A stretch of 64,000 bases of DNA from positions 744,001-808,000 of the forward strand of contig NZ_CP035632.1 of the NCBI RefSeq assembly GCF_008807075.1, given 5' to 3'. This DNA comes from Synechococcus sp. RSCCF101. Lineage in GTDB: Bacteria; Cyanobacteriota; Cyanobacteriia; PCC-6307; Cyanobiaceae. Of this stretch, positions 37,021-45,134 are shown piece by piece. The notes beneath the pieces were generated by a model that was not told the DNA's origin, did not search any database, and saw nothing but the letters and a program-made list of their open reading frames with translations. Position 1 is the first letter of the stretch. Every line of letters begins with the position of its first letter. Position numbers and translations under genes: made by a program.

Positions 37021-38220
37021 ATGCTTGCCCGTTTTCTGCAGCCCCGCCACGCCCTGCTGCTGGCCCTGTTGCTCAGCCCCCTGGCCGTTGAGAGCGCGCT
37101 GGCCCCCACCGGCCGGGCCCACGGAACCCACGGGGGAGCCGGAGGCGAGCCCCTGGAGGGCGGCGAGTTCCGGGCCACGCCGGTGATCACGATCGAGGGC
37201 CATGGCGGCTATGAGCTGAACCTGGAAGGCCGGCCCGAGCACTACGCCATCGACGGCATGTTCGGCGCGGTGATGGAGTGGGGCCTGGGCAACGGCAGCA
37301 GCCTCACGATCGAGGCGGCGGTGGGCCCGGCCCTGGTGTGGGGCGAGGCCGAGCACTTCTACGGACGCGTGCATCGCGACGACCACGGCGATCACGATGA
37401 CCATGACGATCACGATGATCACGGGCATGACGATGACCATGCCGATCACGACGACCACGATGATCATGACGACCACGATGATCACGGGCATGACGACGAT
37501 CATGCCGACCACGATGATCATGATGATCACGACCATGACGATCATGGGCATGACGATCACCACGATGAGCACGCCCATCACGATGATCACGACGACCATG
37601 GTCACGATGATCACGGCCATGACGATCATGGCGGTCATGGTCACGGCGGCCACGCCCATGGTCACGACACCACGTTCAAGCGCACAGACATCAAGGGCTA
37701 TCTGCAGGTGCGCTACGCCCCGAATGATCGGCTCAGCCTGTCACTGGAATACAAGCCCTATTACGTAACCCGCGATCAGGACGAGGACATCCGCGGCCTG
37801 AAGAACGAGATCGGAGCCAAAGTGGTGTGGGCCCTCGGCGATGGTGATGTGAACTTCGCTCTCGGTGATGGCCTGCAGGATGTGATCGATGGGATCTACC
37901 TGTCAGTCGATCACCGGCAGGGCTGGGAATCGGATGGCACCTGGATCGGCAACTACACCGATCCCCGGTTCGGCTTCGGCTTCAACATCGATCTGGTGTC
38001 GATCCGCATCGATGCCGGCCCGCGCTTCTACACCCCCGGCAGCTACTCAGGCCTGGAGCAGCGCACCGACTTCGCCGGCGAGGTGCAGGTGGCCGTTCCC
38101 GTGGCCGAGAGTGTGGTGCTGTTCGCCCACTGGAAACCGGCCTACAGCTCCCAGGATGGCCCCGGCTGGGGCGAGGGCTGGCAGCATCACGTGGGCACGG
38201 GTGTGACCTTCAGCTTCTGA
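37021..38220 (+). CDS. His/Asp-rich outer-membrane-type protein in the zinc locus
   Basis: A 399-residue protein with a signal peptide (ALLLALLLSPLAVESALA). Residues 118-220 are almost only His, Asp and Gly (HDDHDDHD-type repeats, about 95 His and Asp together), a very large zinc-binding tract. Before and after it are strand-like segments such as YLQVRYAPNDRLSLSLEYK, and the protein ends GTGVTFSF with a C-terminal Phe, as outer-membrane barrels do. It lies between znuA and znuC. A role in periplasmic or outer-membrane zinc capture is inferred. Confidence 0.85.
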   Translation: MLARFLQPRHALLLALLLSPLAVESALAPTGRAHGTHGGAGGEPLEGGEFRATPVITIEGHGGYELNLEGRPEHYAIDGMFGAVMEWGLGNGSSLTIEAAVGPALVWGEAEHFYGRVHRDDHGDHDDHDDHDDHGHDDDHADHDDHDDHDDHDDHGHDDDHADHDDHDDHDHDDHGHDDHHDEHAHHDDHDDHGHDDHGHDDHGGHGHGGHAHGHDTTFKRTDIKGYLQVRYAPNDRLSLSLEYKPYYVTRDQDEDIRGLKNEIGAKVVWALGDGDVNFALGDGLQDVIDGIYLSVDHRQGWESDGTWIGNYTDPRFGFGFNIDLVSIRIDAGPRFYTPGSYSGLEQRTDFAGEVQVAVPVAESVVLFAHWKPAYSSQDGPGWGEGWQHHVGTGVTFSF

Positions 38221-38261
38221 GGCCCGATCACCCCGCCAGGCCACACCTAAGCTCCCCATCG

Positions 38262-38963
38262 ATGTCACCCAGATGCATGCTGCAGGCCAAGGGCGTGCAT
38301 CTCAGCCGGGGAACGCGCCAGGCTCTGCGCGATGTATCCCTGACCCTGGAGCCCGGCAGCCTCACCGCCCTGGTGGGGCCCAACGGCGCCGGCAAAACCA
38401 CCCTGCTCCAGGTGCTGCAGGGGCAACTCGCCCCCGATCGCGGCAGCGTGGAGCTGGACGGAGCCCCGATCCGGGGCCAGCGGAGCCGGGTGGCGCTGAT
38501 GCCCCAGCGGGGCGAGATCGACTGGCACTTCCCGATCACCGTGGCGGGGATGGTGGAGCTGGGCCACCGCAGCGGGAAGCGGCATGGCTGCTGCGATGTG
38601 GCGGCCGCCCTGCAGCGGGTGGGCCTCACGGAGCTGGCCGGCCAGCGGCTCGATCAGCTCTCCGGCGGCCAGCAGCAGCGCACCCTGCTGGCCCGCACCC
38701 TGGTGCAGCCAGCCGATGTGCTGCTGCTCGATGAACCCACCGCCGCGATTGATCCCCCCTCACGCGAGCAGCTGCTGCGGGTGATGCGTGAGGTGTGCCG
38801 GGCCGGCCTCACCCTGCTGGTGAGCGGCCACGACTGGGGCACGGCCCTCGATGCCTACGACCGGGTGGTGGTGCTCGATGGCTCGGTACTGGCGGACGGT
38901 CCACCGGACACGATCCGCCGGACCCTCGGGGCGGTGTCGATGGGCAACCACCGCTGCGGATGA
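38262..38963 (+). CDS. znuC: Zinc/manganese ABC transporter ATP-binding protein
   Basis: A 233-residue ATPase with Walker A GPNGAGKTT at about 40-48, the signature LSGGQQQRTLLA near 133-144, Walker B ADVLLLDEPTAAID and the switch His in LLVSGHDW. It contains the LMPQRGEIDWHFPI Q-loop region common in metal importers. It serves one or both permeases of this locus. Start at the ATG 38262; a second Met at residue 6 is possible. Confidence 0.92.
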   Translation: MSPRCMLQAKGVHLSRGTRQALRDVSLTLEPGSLTALVGPNGAGKTTLLQVLQGQLAPDRGSVELDGAPIRGQRSRVALMPQRGEIDWHFPITVAGMVELGHRSGKRHGCCDVAAALQRVGLTELAGQRLDQLSGGQQQRTLLARTLVQPADVLLLDEPTAAIDPPSREQLLRVMREVCRAGLTLLVSGHDWGTALDAYDRVVVLDGSVLADGPPDTIRRTLGAVSMGNHRCG

Positions 38964-38979
38964 GCGAACCCCGCCGCCG

Positions 38980-39396
38980 TCAGCCCGCTGAACCGCCCCC
39001 ACCCTGCTCCTGCCGGCGCCGGCAGGGCTCGCAGAGGCCGTAGAACTCCAGCGTGTGAAACAGCATCCGGTACCCCTGGTGCTCCGCATGTGGCAGATGC
39101 ACCTCCTCGATCGGACAACCCGCCAGGGGTTCGCTGCGGCCGCAGTCCACGCAGGTGATGTGGTGGCGATCCCTGTCCACCGGGGCATAGAGCGCCTCAC
39201 CGTTGGGCAGTACCCGGCAGCGGATGCGGCCCTGTTGCTGCAGCGCTCTCAGGTGCCGGTAGACGGTGGCGAGCCCCATGCCGTGGCCCGCATCGGCCAG
39301 AGCGCGGTGCAGAGCCTGGCCGCTCACCTCATCCTCACTGCGCTCCAGCGCCTCGAGGATGCGGTCCTGTTTGACGCTGATCGCCATCTGCTGCAT
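38980..39396 (-). CDS. zur: Fur-family zinc regulator
   Basis: A 138-residue Fur-type repressor. The winged-helix region spans about 10-65 (GMGLATVYRHLRALQQQGRI). Structural zinc cysteines are C82-x2-C85 and C122-x2-C125, the metal-sensing RHH and HLPHAEHQG segments lie between. It is next to znu genes and divergent from znuB, so Zur rather than Fur is the best reading: it should repress zinc uptake when zinc is sufficient. Confidence 0.9.
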   Translation of the reverse strand: MQQMAISVKQDRILEALERSEDEVSGQALHRALADAGHGMGLATVYRHLRALQQQGRIRCRVLPNGEALYAPVDRDRHHITCVDCGRSEPLAGCPIEEVHLPHAEHQGYRMLFHTLEFYGLCEPCRRRQEQGGGGSAG

Positions 39397-39434
39397 GGGC
39401 GTCTCTCCCTTCTAGCCGAACTCCGGATCCGCGG

Positions 39435-40208
39435 ATGACCTGGTGGCTGACGCCGCTGCTGATGGCTCTGCTCACCGGGCTGCTGGCGCCCCTGAGCGGC
39501 ACCCTGCTGCTGGTGCAGCGCCGGGTGCTCCTGGGCAACCTGATCTCCCACGCGGTGCTGCCGGGGCTGGCGGTGGCGGTGGCCCTGAAGCTCTCGCCCC
39601 TGCTGGGCGGTGCCCTGAGCGGCCTGCTGGCGGTGCTGCTCTCCGAACGCCTGTTCGCCGCACCCGCCGGGCGCGAGCGCGATGCGGTGACCAACACGGT
39701 GCTGGCGGGCTTCCTCGGGCTCGGGGTGCTGCTGATCCCGTTGCTGCAGGTGCGGGTGGATCTGGAGGCGCTCCTCTTCGGCGATCTGCTGCTCAGCGGG
39801 CCAAACGACCTGCTCTGGGCGCTGCTGGCCCTGCTGCTGCTGCTGGGGGTGGTGCTGCGCTGGCGGCGGGAGCTGGTGTTCCTCGGGGTGGACCCCCAGG
39901 GGGCCGAGGCCTGCGGCGTGCCGGTGGGGCGGCTGCGGCTGCTGCTGGCGCTCTGCACCGCGCTGGTGGTCACCACCGCGATGACGGCGGTGGGGGTGAT
40001 CCTGGTGATCGGCCTGATGTGCGCCCCCGCACTGGTGGGCCTCTCCGGCGCCGTGAGCCTGCAGCGGGCCATGCTGCGGGCCTCGGTGCTGGGGGCCCTG
40101 CTCAGCGGCGGCGGTTTCCTGCTGGCCCTGGCGCTCAACTGGCCGCCCGGACCCCTGATCGGCGTGCTCTGCATGGCCCTGCTGCTGCCGCCGCGGCGCG
40201 CCGGCTGA
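39435..40208 (+). CDS. znuB: Zinc ABC transporter permease, copy 2
   Basis: A 257-residue permease with eight to nine helices and the same QRRVLLGNLISHAVLPGLAVA and LEALLFGDLLLSGPNDL motifs as the permease at 35,087. It is divergent from zur, 38 bp apart, and downstream of the znuC side. Having two permeases for one znuA and one znuC may mean a heterodimeric channel or two separate partners. Confidence 0.92.
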   Translation: MTWWLTPLLMALLTGLLAPLSGTLLLVQRRVLLGNLISHAVLPGLAVAVALKLSPLLGGALSGLLAVLLSERLFAAPAGRERDAVTNTVLAGFLGLGVLLIPLLQVRVDLEALLFGDLLLSGPNDLLWALLALLLLLGVVLRWRRELVFLGVDPQGAEACGVPVGRLRLLLALCTALVVTTAMTAVGVILVIGLMCAPALVGLSGAVSLQRAMLRASVLGALLSGGGFLLALALNWPPGPLIGVLCMALLLPPRRAG

Positions 40209-40235
40209 ACACGGGCTGAGCACCGGCTGAGCGGG

Positions 40236-41510
40236 TCAGGCCCGCACCAGGGGCACATCCGCCAGGCGGGTGGTGGCGGCGCGGCTGAGGCACTGGCGGC
40301 GCATGGCCCAACCGGGCTGCAGGCCGCAGGCGGCCCATGCCACCGTGCCCCGGCCGTAGCGGTGGTTGAGGCGATCGATCGTGGCCATCAGGCGTTCGCG
40401 CCGTTGCTGCTCGGCCGGCGGCAGCGACGCGAACAGGTGCTGCTGGAGCTGATCGCTGCCCTGCAGCTGCTGCATCAGCACCCCCGCCTTGGCCAGCCGG
40501 CGGTGGGGACGGAAGAGGCGGTCGGCCAGGGGCAGGGCGGCGGCCAGCAGCACGGCGGTGTCGTTGCTGGGCAGATCGAGCCGGGCGCTGGCGGCATTGC
40601 TGTAGAAGCCCGGCGCGAAGGGGCTGGTGCGGGCGAACACGGTGAGGGCTCCGGCCCGCTGCCGCTGCCGGCGCAGCTTCTCGGCGGCACGGCTCACATA
40701 GGTGGCCACCGCCTCCCGCAGCTCGGCGGCCCGGGTGATCGGCCGACTGAAGCTGCGGCTCACGCAGGTTTCCCGCTTCGGCGAGGGCGCCAGATCCATC
40801 GGCAGGCAGGCGTGGCCGTGCAGTTCCCGCTGCAGGCGCAGCCCCACCACACCGCAGCGGGCCCTGAGCTCGCCGCTGGGCATGTCGCGCAGCTGGCGGG
40901 CGGTGCGGATGCCGCGCAGGCGGCACCAGCGGGACAGCCGGCGGCCGATGCCCCACACGTCCTCGATGGCGATCCGCTCCAGCCAGAGGTCGGGATCGTC
41001 GCAGCGGCCGAGATCGAACATCCCCGCGTGGGCGGGGCTGGATTTGGCCAGGCGGTTGGCCAGCTTGGCCTGGGCCTTGCTGGCACCGATGCCGATGGCG
41101 ATCGGCAGGCCGAGATCGCGGCGCACCAGGGCCCGCAGGCCGGAGGCCCAGCCCCGCAGGTCGCCGTCGGCCGGCCGGGTGATGCGGGCGAAGGCCTCAT
41201 CGATCGAATAGATCTCCAGCTCGTCGCAGTGGAGCTCGAGCAGGCTCATCAGCCGCTGGCTCATGTCGCCGTAGAGGGCGTAGTTGGAGCTGCGCACCAC
41301 GACGCCGTGGCGCTCCAGCTCCGGGCGGGCCTTGAAGTAGGGGGTGCCCATGGCGATGCCGAGAGCGCGGGCCTCGGCGCTGCGGGCGACGATGCAGCCA
41401 TCGTTGTTGGAGAGCACCACCAGGGGGCGGCCGATCAGGGCCGGCTCCAGGCTCTTCTCACAGGCCGCATAGAAGTTGTTGCCGTCGATCAGAGCGATGG
41501 CCTGCGGCAT
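40236..41510 (-). CDS. umuC: Y-family DNA polymerase UmuC
   Basis: A 424-residue translesion polymerase. It has DGNNFYAACE at 9-18, with the first metal-binding Asp, SNNDGCIVARS at 34-44, and the catalytic YSIDEAF at 101-107, typical UmuC rather than DinB. The C-terminal part matches DUF4113-like UmuC tails (RYGRGTVAWAACG). umuD is not beside it. A LexA-like site is about 59 bp upstream. It would act in SOS mutagenesis. Confidence 0.95.
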   Translation of the reverse strand: MPQAIALIDGNNFYAACEKSLEPALIGRPLVVLSNNDGCIVARSAEARALGIAMGTPYFKARPELERHGVVVRSSNYALYGDMSQRLMSLLELHCDELEIYSIDEAFARITRPADGDLRGWASGLRALVRRDLGLPIAIGIGASKAQAKLANRLAKSSPAHAGMFDLGRCDDPDLWLERIAIEDVWGIGRRLSRWCRLRGIRTARQLRDMPSGELRARCGVVGLRLQRELHGHACLPMDLAPSPKRETCVSRSFSRPITRAAELREAVATYVSRAAEKLRRQRQRAGALTVFARTSPFAPGFYSNAASARLDLPSNDTAVLLAAALPLADRLFRPHRRLAKAGVLMQQLQGSDQLQQHLFASLPPAEQQRRERLMATIDRLNHRYGRGTVAWAACGLQPGWAMRRQCLSRAATTRLADVPLVRA

Positions 41511-41568
41511 GGGGGAGCAGCGACCGGAACAGGGCGGCCCGGCCGGAAAGCGCGGACTCGCTCAGGCT

Positions 41569-41582
41569 AGTACGTCTGAACC
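41569..41582. promoter_or_regulatory. Possible LexA/SOS box of umuC
   Basis: AGTACGTCTGAACC matches the cyanobacterial LexA consensus RGTAC-N3-DGTWCB at all but one of the fixed positions. It is 59 bp upstream of umuC, which is a usual SOS gene. Consensus from memory; not tested. Confidence 0.38.
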
Positions 41583-41665
41583 AGCGCGAAGATGCTGCCG
41601 CGCGGCGGGGCCGGGGCGAGCCTGTGCAGGCGTGAGCAGCATGGGGGCATGGCGCGGCGGGGCCG

Positions 41666-42007
41666 ATGAAGCGAGGCTGGCTGCTGGCTCCGCTGCTGGC
41701 CGGAGCGCTGCTGGCCGGAGGCTGGTGGGCTCTGGCCTCGGTGCGGGGCAGACGGCCGCCGCCACCGCCGGAGGGGAGTCCGATCGTCTACCCGTGGGGG
41801 GCGATGAACCTGGACACGGACAACGACGAGCCGGAGTCCGACCTGGAGCGCAGCATCCGCGAATCGTTCCAGAGCGAAGCGAAGGGCCGCTTTGATCAGG
41901 ACGGAGACGGCGACAACGATTACGCGGTGCTGGTGCTCTCGGGCGGCGGCTCGGCCGGCGCCTTCGGAGCAAACGCGGGCAGGTCTGAGATCACAGGCCC
42001 AGTTTGA
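41666..42007 (+). pseudogene. 5' part of an interrupted patatin-like lipase gene
   Basis: The frame begins with a membrane/signal segment (LLAPLLAGALLAGGWWALA), a proline-rich linker and an acidic segment, then reaches the patatin oxyanion motif LVLSGGGSAGAFGA, where the host gene is cut at 41,970. The last 12 codons belong to the mobile element. The rest of the gene is at 57,726-58,656. Together they encode 411 residues of a patatin-like phospholipase; as it stands the fragment lacks the catalytic serine. Confidence 0.88.
41955..41970 (+). other. attL core: 16-bp direct repeat at the left end of the element
   Basis: CCGGCGCCTTCGGAGC occurs here and at 57,710-57,725, in the same codon phase (Gly-Ala-Phe-Gly-Ala). 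The bases on either side differ. It is the left crossover site of the element. Confidence 0.9.
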
Positions 42008-42182
42008 GATCCCGGATCTGCCCTCGCTGGCCGCACACGGCCCGCATGGCGTACTGTGCACATAGCGCGCAGCCCATACCCGGCCTGCGCACCTCCCACA
42101 CACCTCCCCGAGGTGTTGGGTGGGGCCCGGCGGTGCTGACAACACCCCGAGCCCATGACCAGTCACGACCAAACCGCGACCG

Positions 42183-43439
42183 ATGACCTCATCATCCCCC
42201 GGCAGGCGCCGGGCAGCTCCCGCGTGGGAGAAAAGTCTCCGCTCCATGGTCCGAGCCGAGGTGGCCGACTGCTGGGGCGTTGCCCAGCTCCGGGGCCGCT
42301 GCCGGATCACGCTCACCTGGCCCGACGGATCCCGCTCCACCGTGATGGCCCCCATCGCCTGGAGCCCGGCCAATGCCTCCACGATCCTCCAGCTGGTGGG
42401 CCAGCTCCATGAAGGGATCCACCAGGGCCTCGATCTGAAGGACGCCCTGGCCCGGGCCGATCTGCCCGCCACCGGCGCCGCCACTCCCGTCCGACCCAGT
42501 GGCATCGACTGGGCGGCTCTGGTGGAGGGCTTCCACAGCCACAAGGTCGGCACCGGCCAGGTGGCCGAGAGAACCTGGGCCAACATCTACCGGGCCCCCA
42601 TGGCGCTGCTGTGCCAGGCCGCTGCCGGCCGGCCGAAGCCCGCCACGGGGAAGGCTCTGTTGGAGCGCGTCGCCCGGCTCCACGGTGGGGCGCCTGGATC
42701 CAGAGGCCGGCAGCAGGCGATCCAGACCGCGGCCGCCCTGTTGCGCTGGGCAGTGGAGGAGGAAGGCCTCCCCGGGGTCTGGGCGCCGCCGGCCTCCCTG
42801 GCCAAGATCGTTGGCCAAAGCCAGACACCGCCGGCCCTGACCGTGCCCCTCGCCGACGGCGATCTGGTCTCCCTGGTTCGGGGCCTGAGCGACCCCAAGC
42901 TGCGCCTATGGCTGGGCCTCCAAGGTTGCTTCGGGCTCCGGCCTTGGGAGGTGTACTGCTGCCGGCCCACCAGCGACGGCCGGCTGGAGGTGCTGAAGGG
43001 CAAGCGGAACAGCCGCGGCTACACCCCCACCCGGCTCATCACCGGCCTGGATCCACACCTGGCCGAGGGCATGAGCGCCGATCTCCTGGCTCAGCTCCGT
43101 GAGCGCGGGGCCGAGGGTTTGCCCAGGGTCACCGACCCCAACAATCCTTCCCAGACCACCCGTCACCTGCTCAATCGTGAGCCGTTGTGGTGCGCCATCC
43201 GGGAGCGATACGTGGCTGAGGGCAATGCCCTGAAGCCATACGGAGCGCGCCACGGGTTCGCATTACGAGCCCACCAGCTGTATGAGTTATCGCCCAGGGT
43301 TGCGGCCTCGTTGATGGGCCACTCCCCAGCAACACACCTGAGCGTGTATGGCCGGTGGGTGGATGATTCCACTGTGGCTGACGCAATCGCCCGGGCCCGC
43401 AAAAGGCTTTCCAGCACGGAAGTACCGGACCTGGCATAA
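42183..43439 (+). CDS. Tyrosine recombinase (integrase) of the element
   Basis: A 418-residue integrase. The N-terminal arm-binding region has RCRITLTWPDGSR near 38-50. A core-binding SAM-like domain follows, with the catalytic domain from about 215. Catalytic residues are Arg253 (CFGLRPWEVYCC), Arg356-His357 (KPYGARHGFALR), His380 (LMGHSP) and the nucleophile Tyr389 (THLSVYGRW). The usual HxxR is YGAR, a common variant in cyanobacterial integrases. It starts 213 bp from the left att core. It should catalyse recombination between the 16-bp repeats. Confidence 0.92.
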   Translation: MTSSSPGRRRAAPAWEKSLRSMVRAEVADCWGVAQLRGRCRITLTWPDGSRSTVMAPIAWSPANASTILQLVGQLHEGIHQGLDLKDALARADLPATGAATPVRPSGIDWAALVEGFHSHKVGTGQVAERTWANIYRAPMALLCQAAAGRPKPATGKALLERVARLHGGAPGSRGRQQAIQTAAALLRWAVEEEGLPGVWAPPASLAKIVGQSQTPPALTVPLADGDLVSLVRGLSDPKLRLWLGLQGCFGLRPWEVYCCRPTSDGRLEVLKGKRNSRGYTPTRLITGLDPHLAEGMSADLLAQLRERGAEGLPRVTDPNNPSQTTRHLLNREPLWCAIRERYVAEGNALKPYGARHGFALRAHQLYELSPRVAASLMGHSPATHLSVYGRWVDDSTVADAIARARKRLSSTEVPDLA

Positions 43440-43605
43440 GCCTCCGGATCACGATTCCGCCCCTCCCGTGTTGACCGGCCCCGGGCAGTGTGCTTAAGCT
43501 GCGCTCAGCAGAAGGACTCCCGCCTCCTCGGTGGGTCAGGCTCTATAGCCCAGTAGCACTGCTGCCCCGCAACACGGGGAGAGGCTCAAACCCGCATCTA
43601 CATCC

Positions 43606-44043
43606 ATGCCTTGCACTGCCAAGGTCTGGGGGCTTGAGCTGCTACTGCAAAACGGCAAGCAGCGCCGAGTCCTCCAGACCCATTTGCCTCCGATCCTGCG
43701 GGATCCACGCTTCCGACCTGTGTTCGAGGAACATCGCGGCCGAGAAGCGCGTCTTAGAGACCTCCAACGCCGCGGCGAGATTCTCTCTGCGATCGAGGGC
43801 GAGCCACTGCCCGAGTTGCACTTCGAGGAGTTGCTCTCTGCGGCCTCCAGCCTGTTCTGCCTGCAAACGCTGGTCGAGGGGCACCGCTCCCCGCACCCCT
43901 CCCTGGGTCCCCTGTCCAAGGCCCTGTTGGGCGATCCCGACCCCGAGGTGGAGCACCAGATAGCCGAGCTGGAGCAGGAGCTTGTCGAGGAGAGGGCGCG
44001 CCGGCTTGCCGGGGCGTTCGATGGCGTTCTGGTCGGAGCTTGA
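43606..44043 (+). CDS. Element protein of unknown function
   Basis: A 145-residue, mostly helical protein with many charged residues (RGREARLRDLQRRGEIL, IAELEQELVEERARRLAG), which suggests coiled coil. It ends 3 bp before the HTH gene at 44,047, so both are probably translated from one message. No family recognised. It may be an accessory DNA-binding or regulatory protein of the element. Confidence 0.65.
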   Translation: MPCTAKVWGLELLLQNGKQRRVLQTHLPPILRDPRFRPVFEEHRGREARLRDLQRRGEILSAIEGEPLPELHFEELLSAASSLFCLQTLVEGHRSPHPSLGPLSKALLGDPDPEVEHQIAELEQELVEERARRLAGAFDGVLVGA

Positions 44044-44046
44044 GCT

Positions 44047-44286
44047 ATGGCCAGAACACGAACCCCAGAGCCCCGCTGGCTTCCAACCGGCCGGGCTGCG
44101 GAGGCCCTAGGCGTTGCCCGCTCCTCGCTGAGGGCGATGGCCCAGCGCGGGATCCTCAGTGAGGGCAAGCACTACCGCCGGGGATGGGCCCCGAAAGCCT
44201 CCTGGTCCTGGGAGGTGGAAGCAATCCACAGGACGCTCCTGGCCCGCTCGGCCCCCGATCGGGCTCTCCGGGAGGTGGCGTCATGA
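44047..44286 (+). CDS. Small HTH protein, excisionase-like
   Basis: A 79-residue protein with a winged-helix of the MerR/excisionase type: WLPTGRAAEALGVARSSLRA at 11-30, then a GILSEGKHYRRG turn. Such proteins bend DNA at att sites and direct excision. It lies behind the integrase, as Xis genes often do, and overlaps the next gene by ATGA. The role as recombination directionality factor is inferred. Confidence 0.7.
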   Translation: MARTRTPEPRWLPTGRAAEALGVARSSLRAMAQRGILSEGKHYRRGWAPKASWSWEVEAIHRTLLARSAPDRALREVAS

Positions 44287-44669
44287 GCCGCCCCATCGGA
44301 TTCGGCCCCGCTCCCAAGCGGCGCCATAAGCCGCTCGCCCTCACCGCGGCCACCGCTGCGGCGATCGCCGTCGGGCTCGGGGTGGCCCTGCTCCGCCTGC
44401 TCGACGCCCTGCTGCTGCCCCCGACCCTGGCCCTCCCCGGCCCTCGCCTTTTGCTGGCTGCGGCCCCTGAGCCCATGCCGGTGGAACTGACCCCAGCGCC
44501 GTGGTCGGACCCCGCTCTGGCGGCCCGCACGGTCCACCAGCTGCGCTCCCTGGCTCGCTCCCGAGGCATCCGCCGGATCGGCAGCCAGCCGGTCTCCCAT
44601 GCCCGCCGAGCCCAGCTGGTCTCCGCCCTGGAGGCGGCCCACTGGCGCGAGGAGCCGACCGATGGCTGA
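44283..44669 (+). CDS. Small membrane protein of the element
   Basis: A 128-residue protein with a basic start, a hydrophobic segment at about 18-52 (ALTAATAAAIAVGLGVALLR and following), and a C-terminal part LRSLARSRGIRRIGSQPVSH that looks like a Rho_N/SAP-type module. The ATGA overlap with the HTH gene fixes the start. Function unknown; it could anchor a DNA-binding domain at the membrane. Confidence 0.65.
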   Translation: MSRPIGFGPAPKRRHKPLALTAATAAAIAVGLGVALLRLLDALLLPPTLALPGPRLLLAAAPEPMPVELTPAPWSDPALAARTVHQLRSLARSRGIRRIGSQPVSHARRAQLVSALEAAHWREEPTDG

Positions 44670-44765
44670 GCCCCGCCGCTCAGCCCTTGCCGCCTTCCCC
44701 TCTGTCCTTCCTGCTCCGCGCCCCTGTTGGCGCGGGGTGGACCCGTTCACCTGCTTTTCGGACCG

Positions 44766-45053
44766 ATGACCACCACCACCACCCTCGCCGCCCTGATCGG
44801 CCCCGCCTTGGCCGACCGGCTGGCCGACCGCGACCTGGAGCCCTACGCCCGAGCGGTGACCGCGGCCCTGCTGCTGGTCCTTACCCAGGAGGAGGGCGAG
44901 GAGCCGGGGGACCTCAACCTCTGGCCCCTCCGCGCGGACATTCGCCCCAAGGACGCCCTCGACGAGCTGAGGGAGGGACCCGAGGGCTTGCTGCTGGACC
45001 TGATGGACCGCCCGGCGCCCCTGCTTGTGGCTGAGCCCTGGCGCCTGATCTGA
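44766..45053 (+). CDS. Small acidic element protein, unknown
   Basis: A 95-residue acidic protein starting MTTTTTLAALIGPALADRLA, with a hydrophobic helix TAALLLVLTQ and a Glu-rich middle. It is followed by a strong hairpin 17 bp after its stop. No family recognised. Its place just before the replication protein suggests a control or accessory role. Confidence 0.6.
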   Translation: MTTTTTLAALIGPALADRLADRDLEPYARAVTAALLLVLTQEEGEEPGDLNLWPLRADIRPKDALDELREGPEGLLLDLMDRPAPLLVAEPWRLI

Positions 45054-45069
45054 CCCCAGACACACGAAA

Positions 45070-45089
45070 GGCCCGGCGTGAACCGGGCC
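45070..45089 (+). terminator. Hairpin before the replication gene
   Basis: GGCCCGG and CCGGGCC pair around a CGTGAA loop, preceded by GAAA. No T-run follows. It separates the small upstream genes from the replication gene and may be a terminator or mRNA stability element. Confidence 0.5.
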
Positions 45090-45134
45090 CCTCGCTGAGT
45101 GCCCCCGGAGGGGCTCCCGCATCTGCCTCAGACC

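Noticed and set aside
37376-37680. Met/Thr-rich reading frames in the zinc-locus repeat region
   Set aside because: They are out-of-frame products of the GAY-CAY repeats that encode the His/Asp tract.
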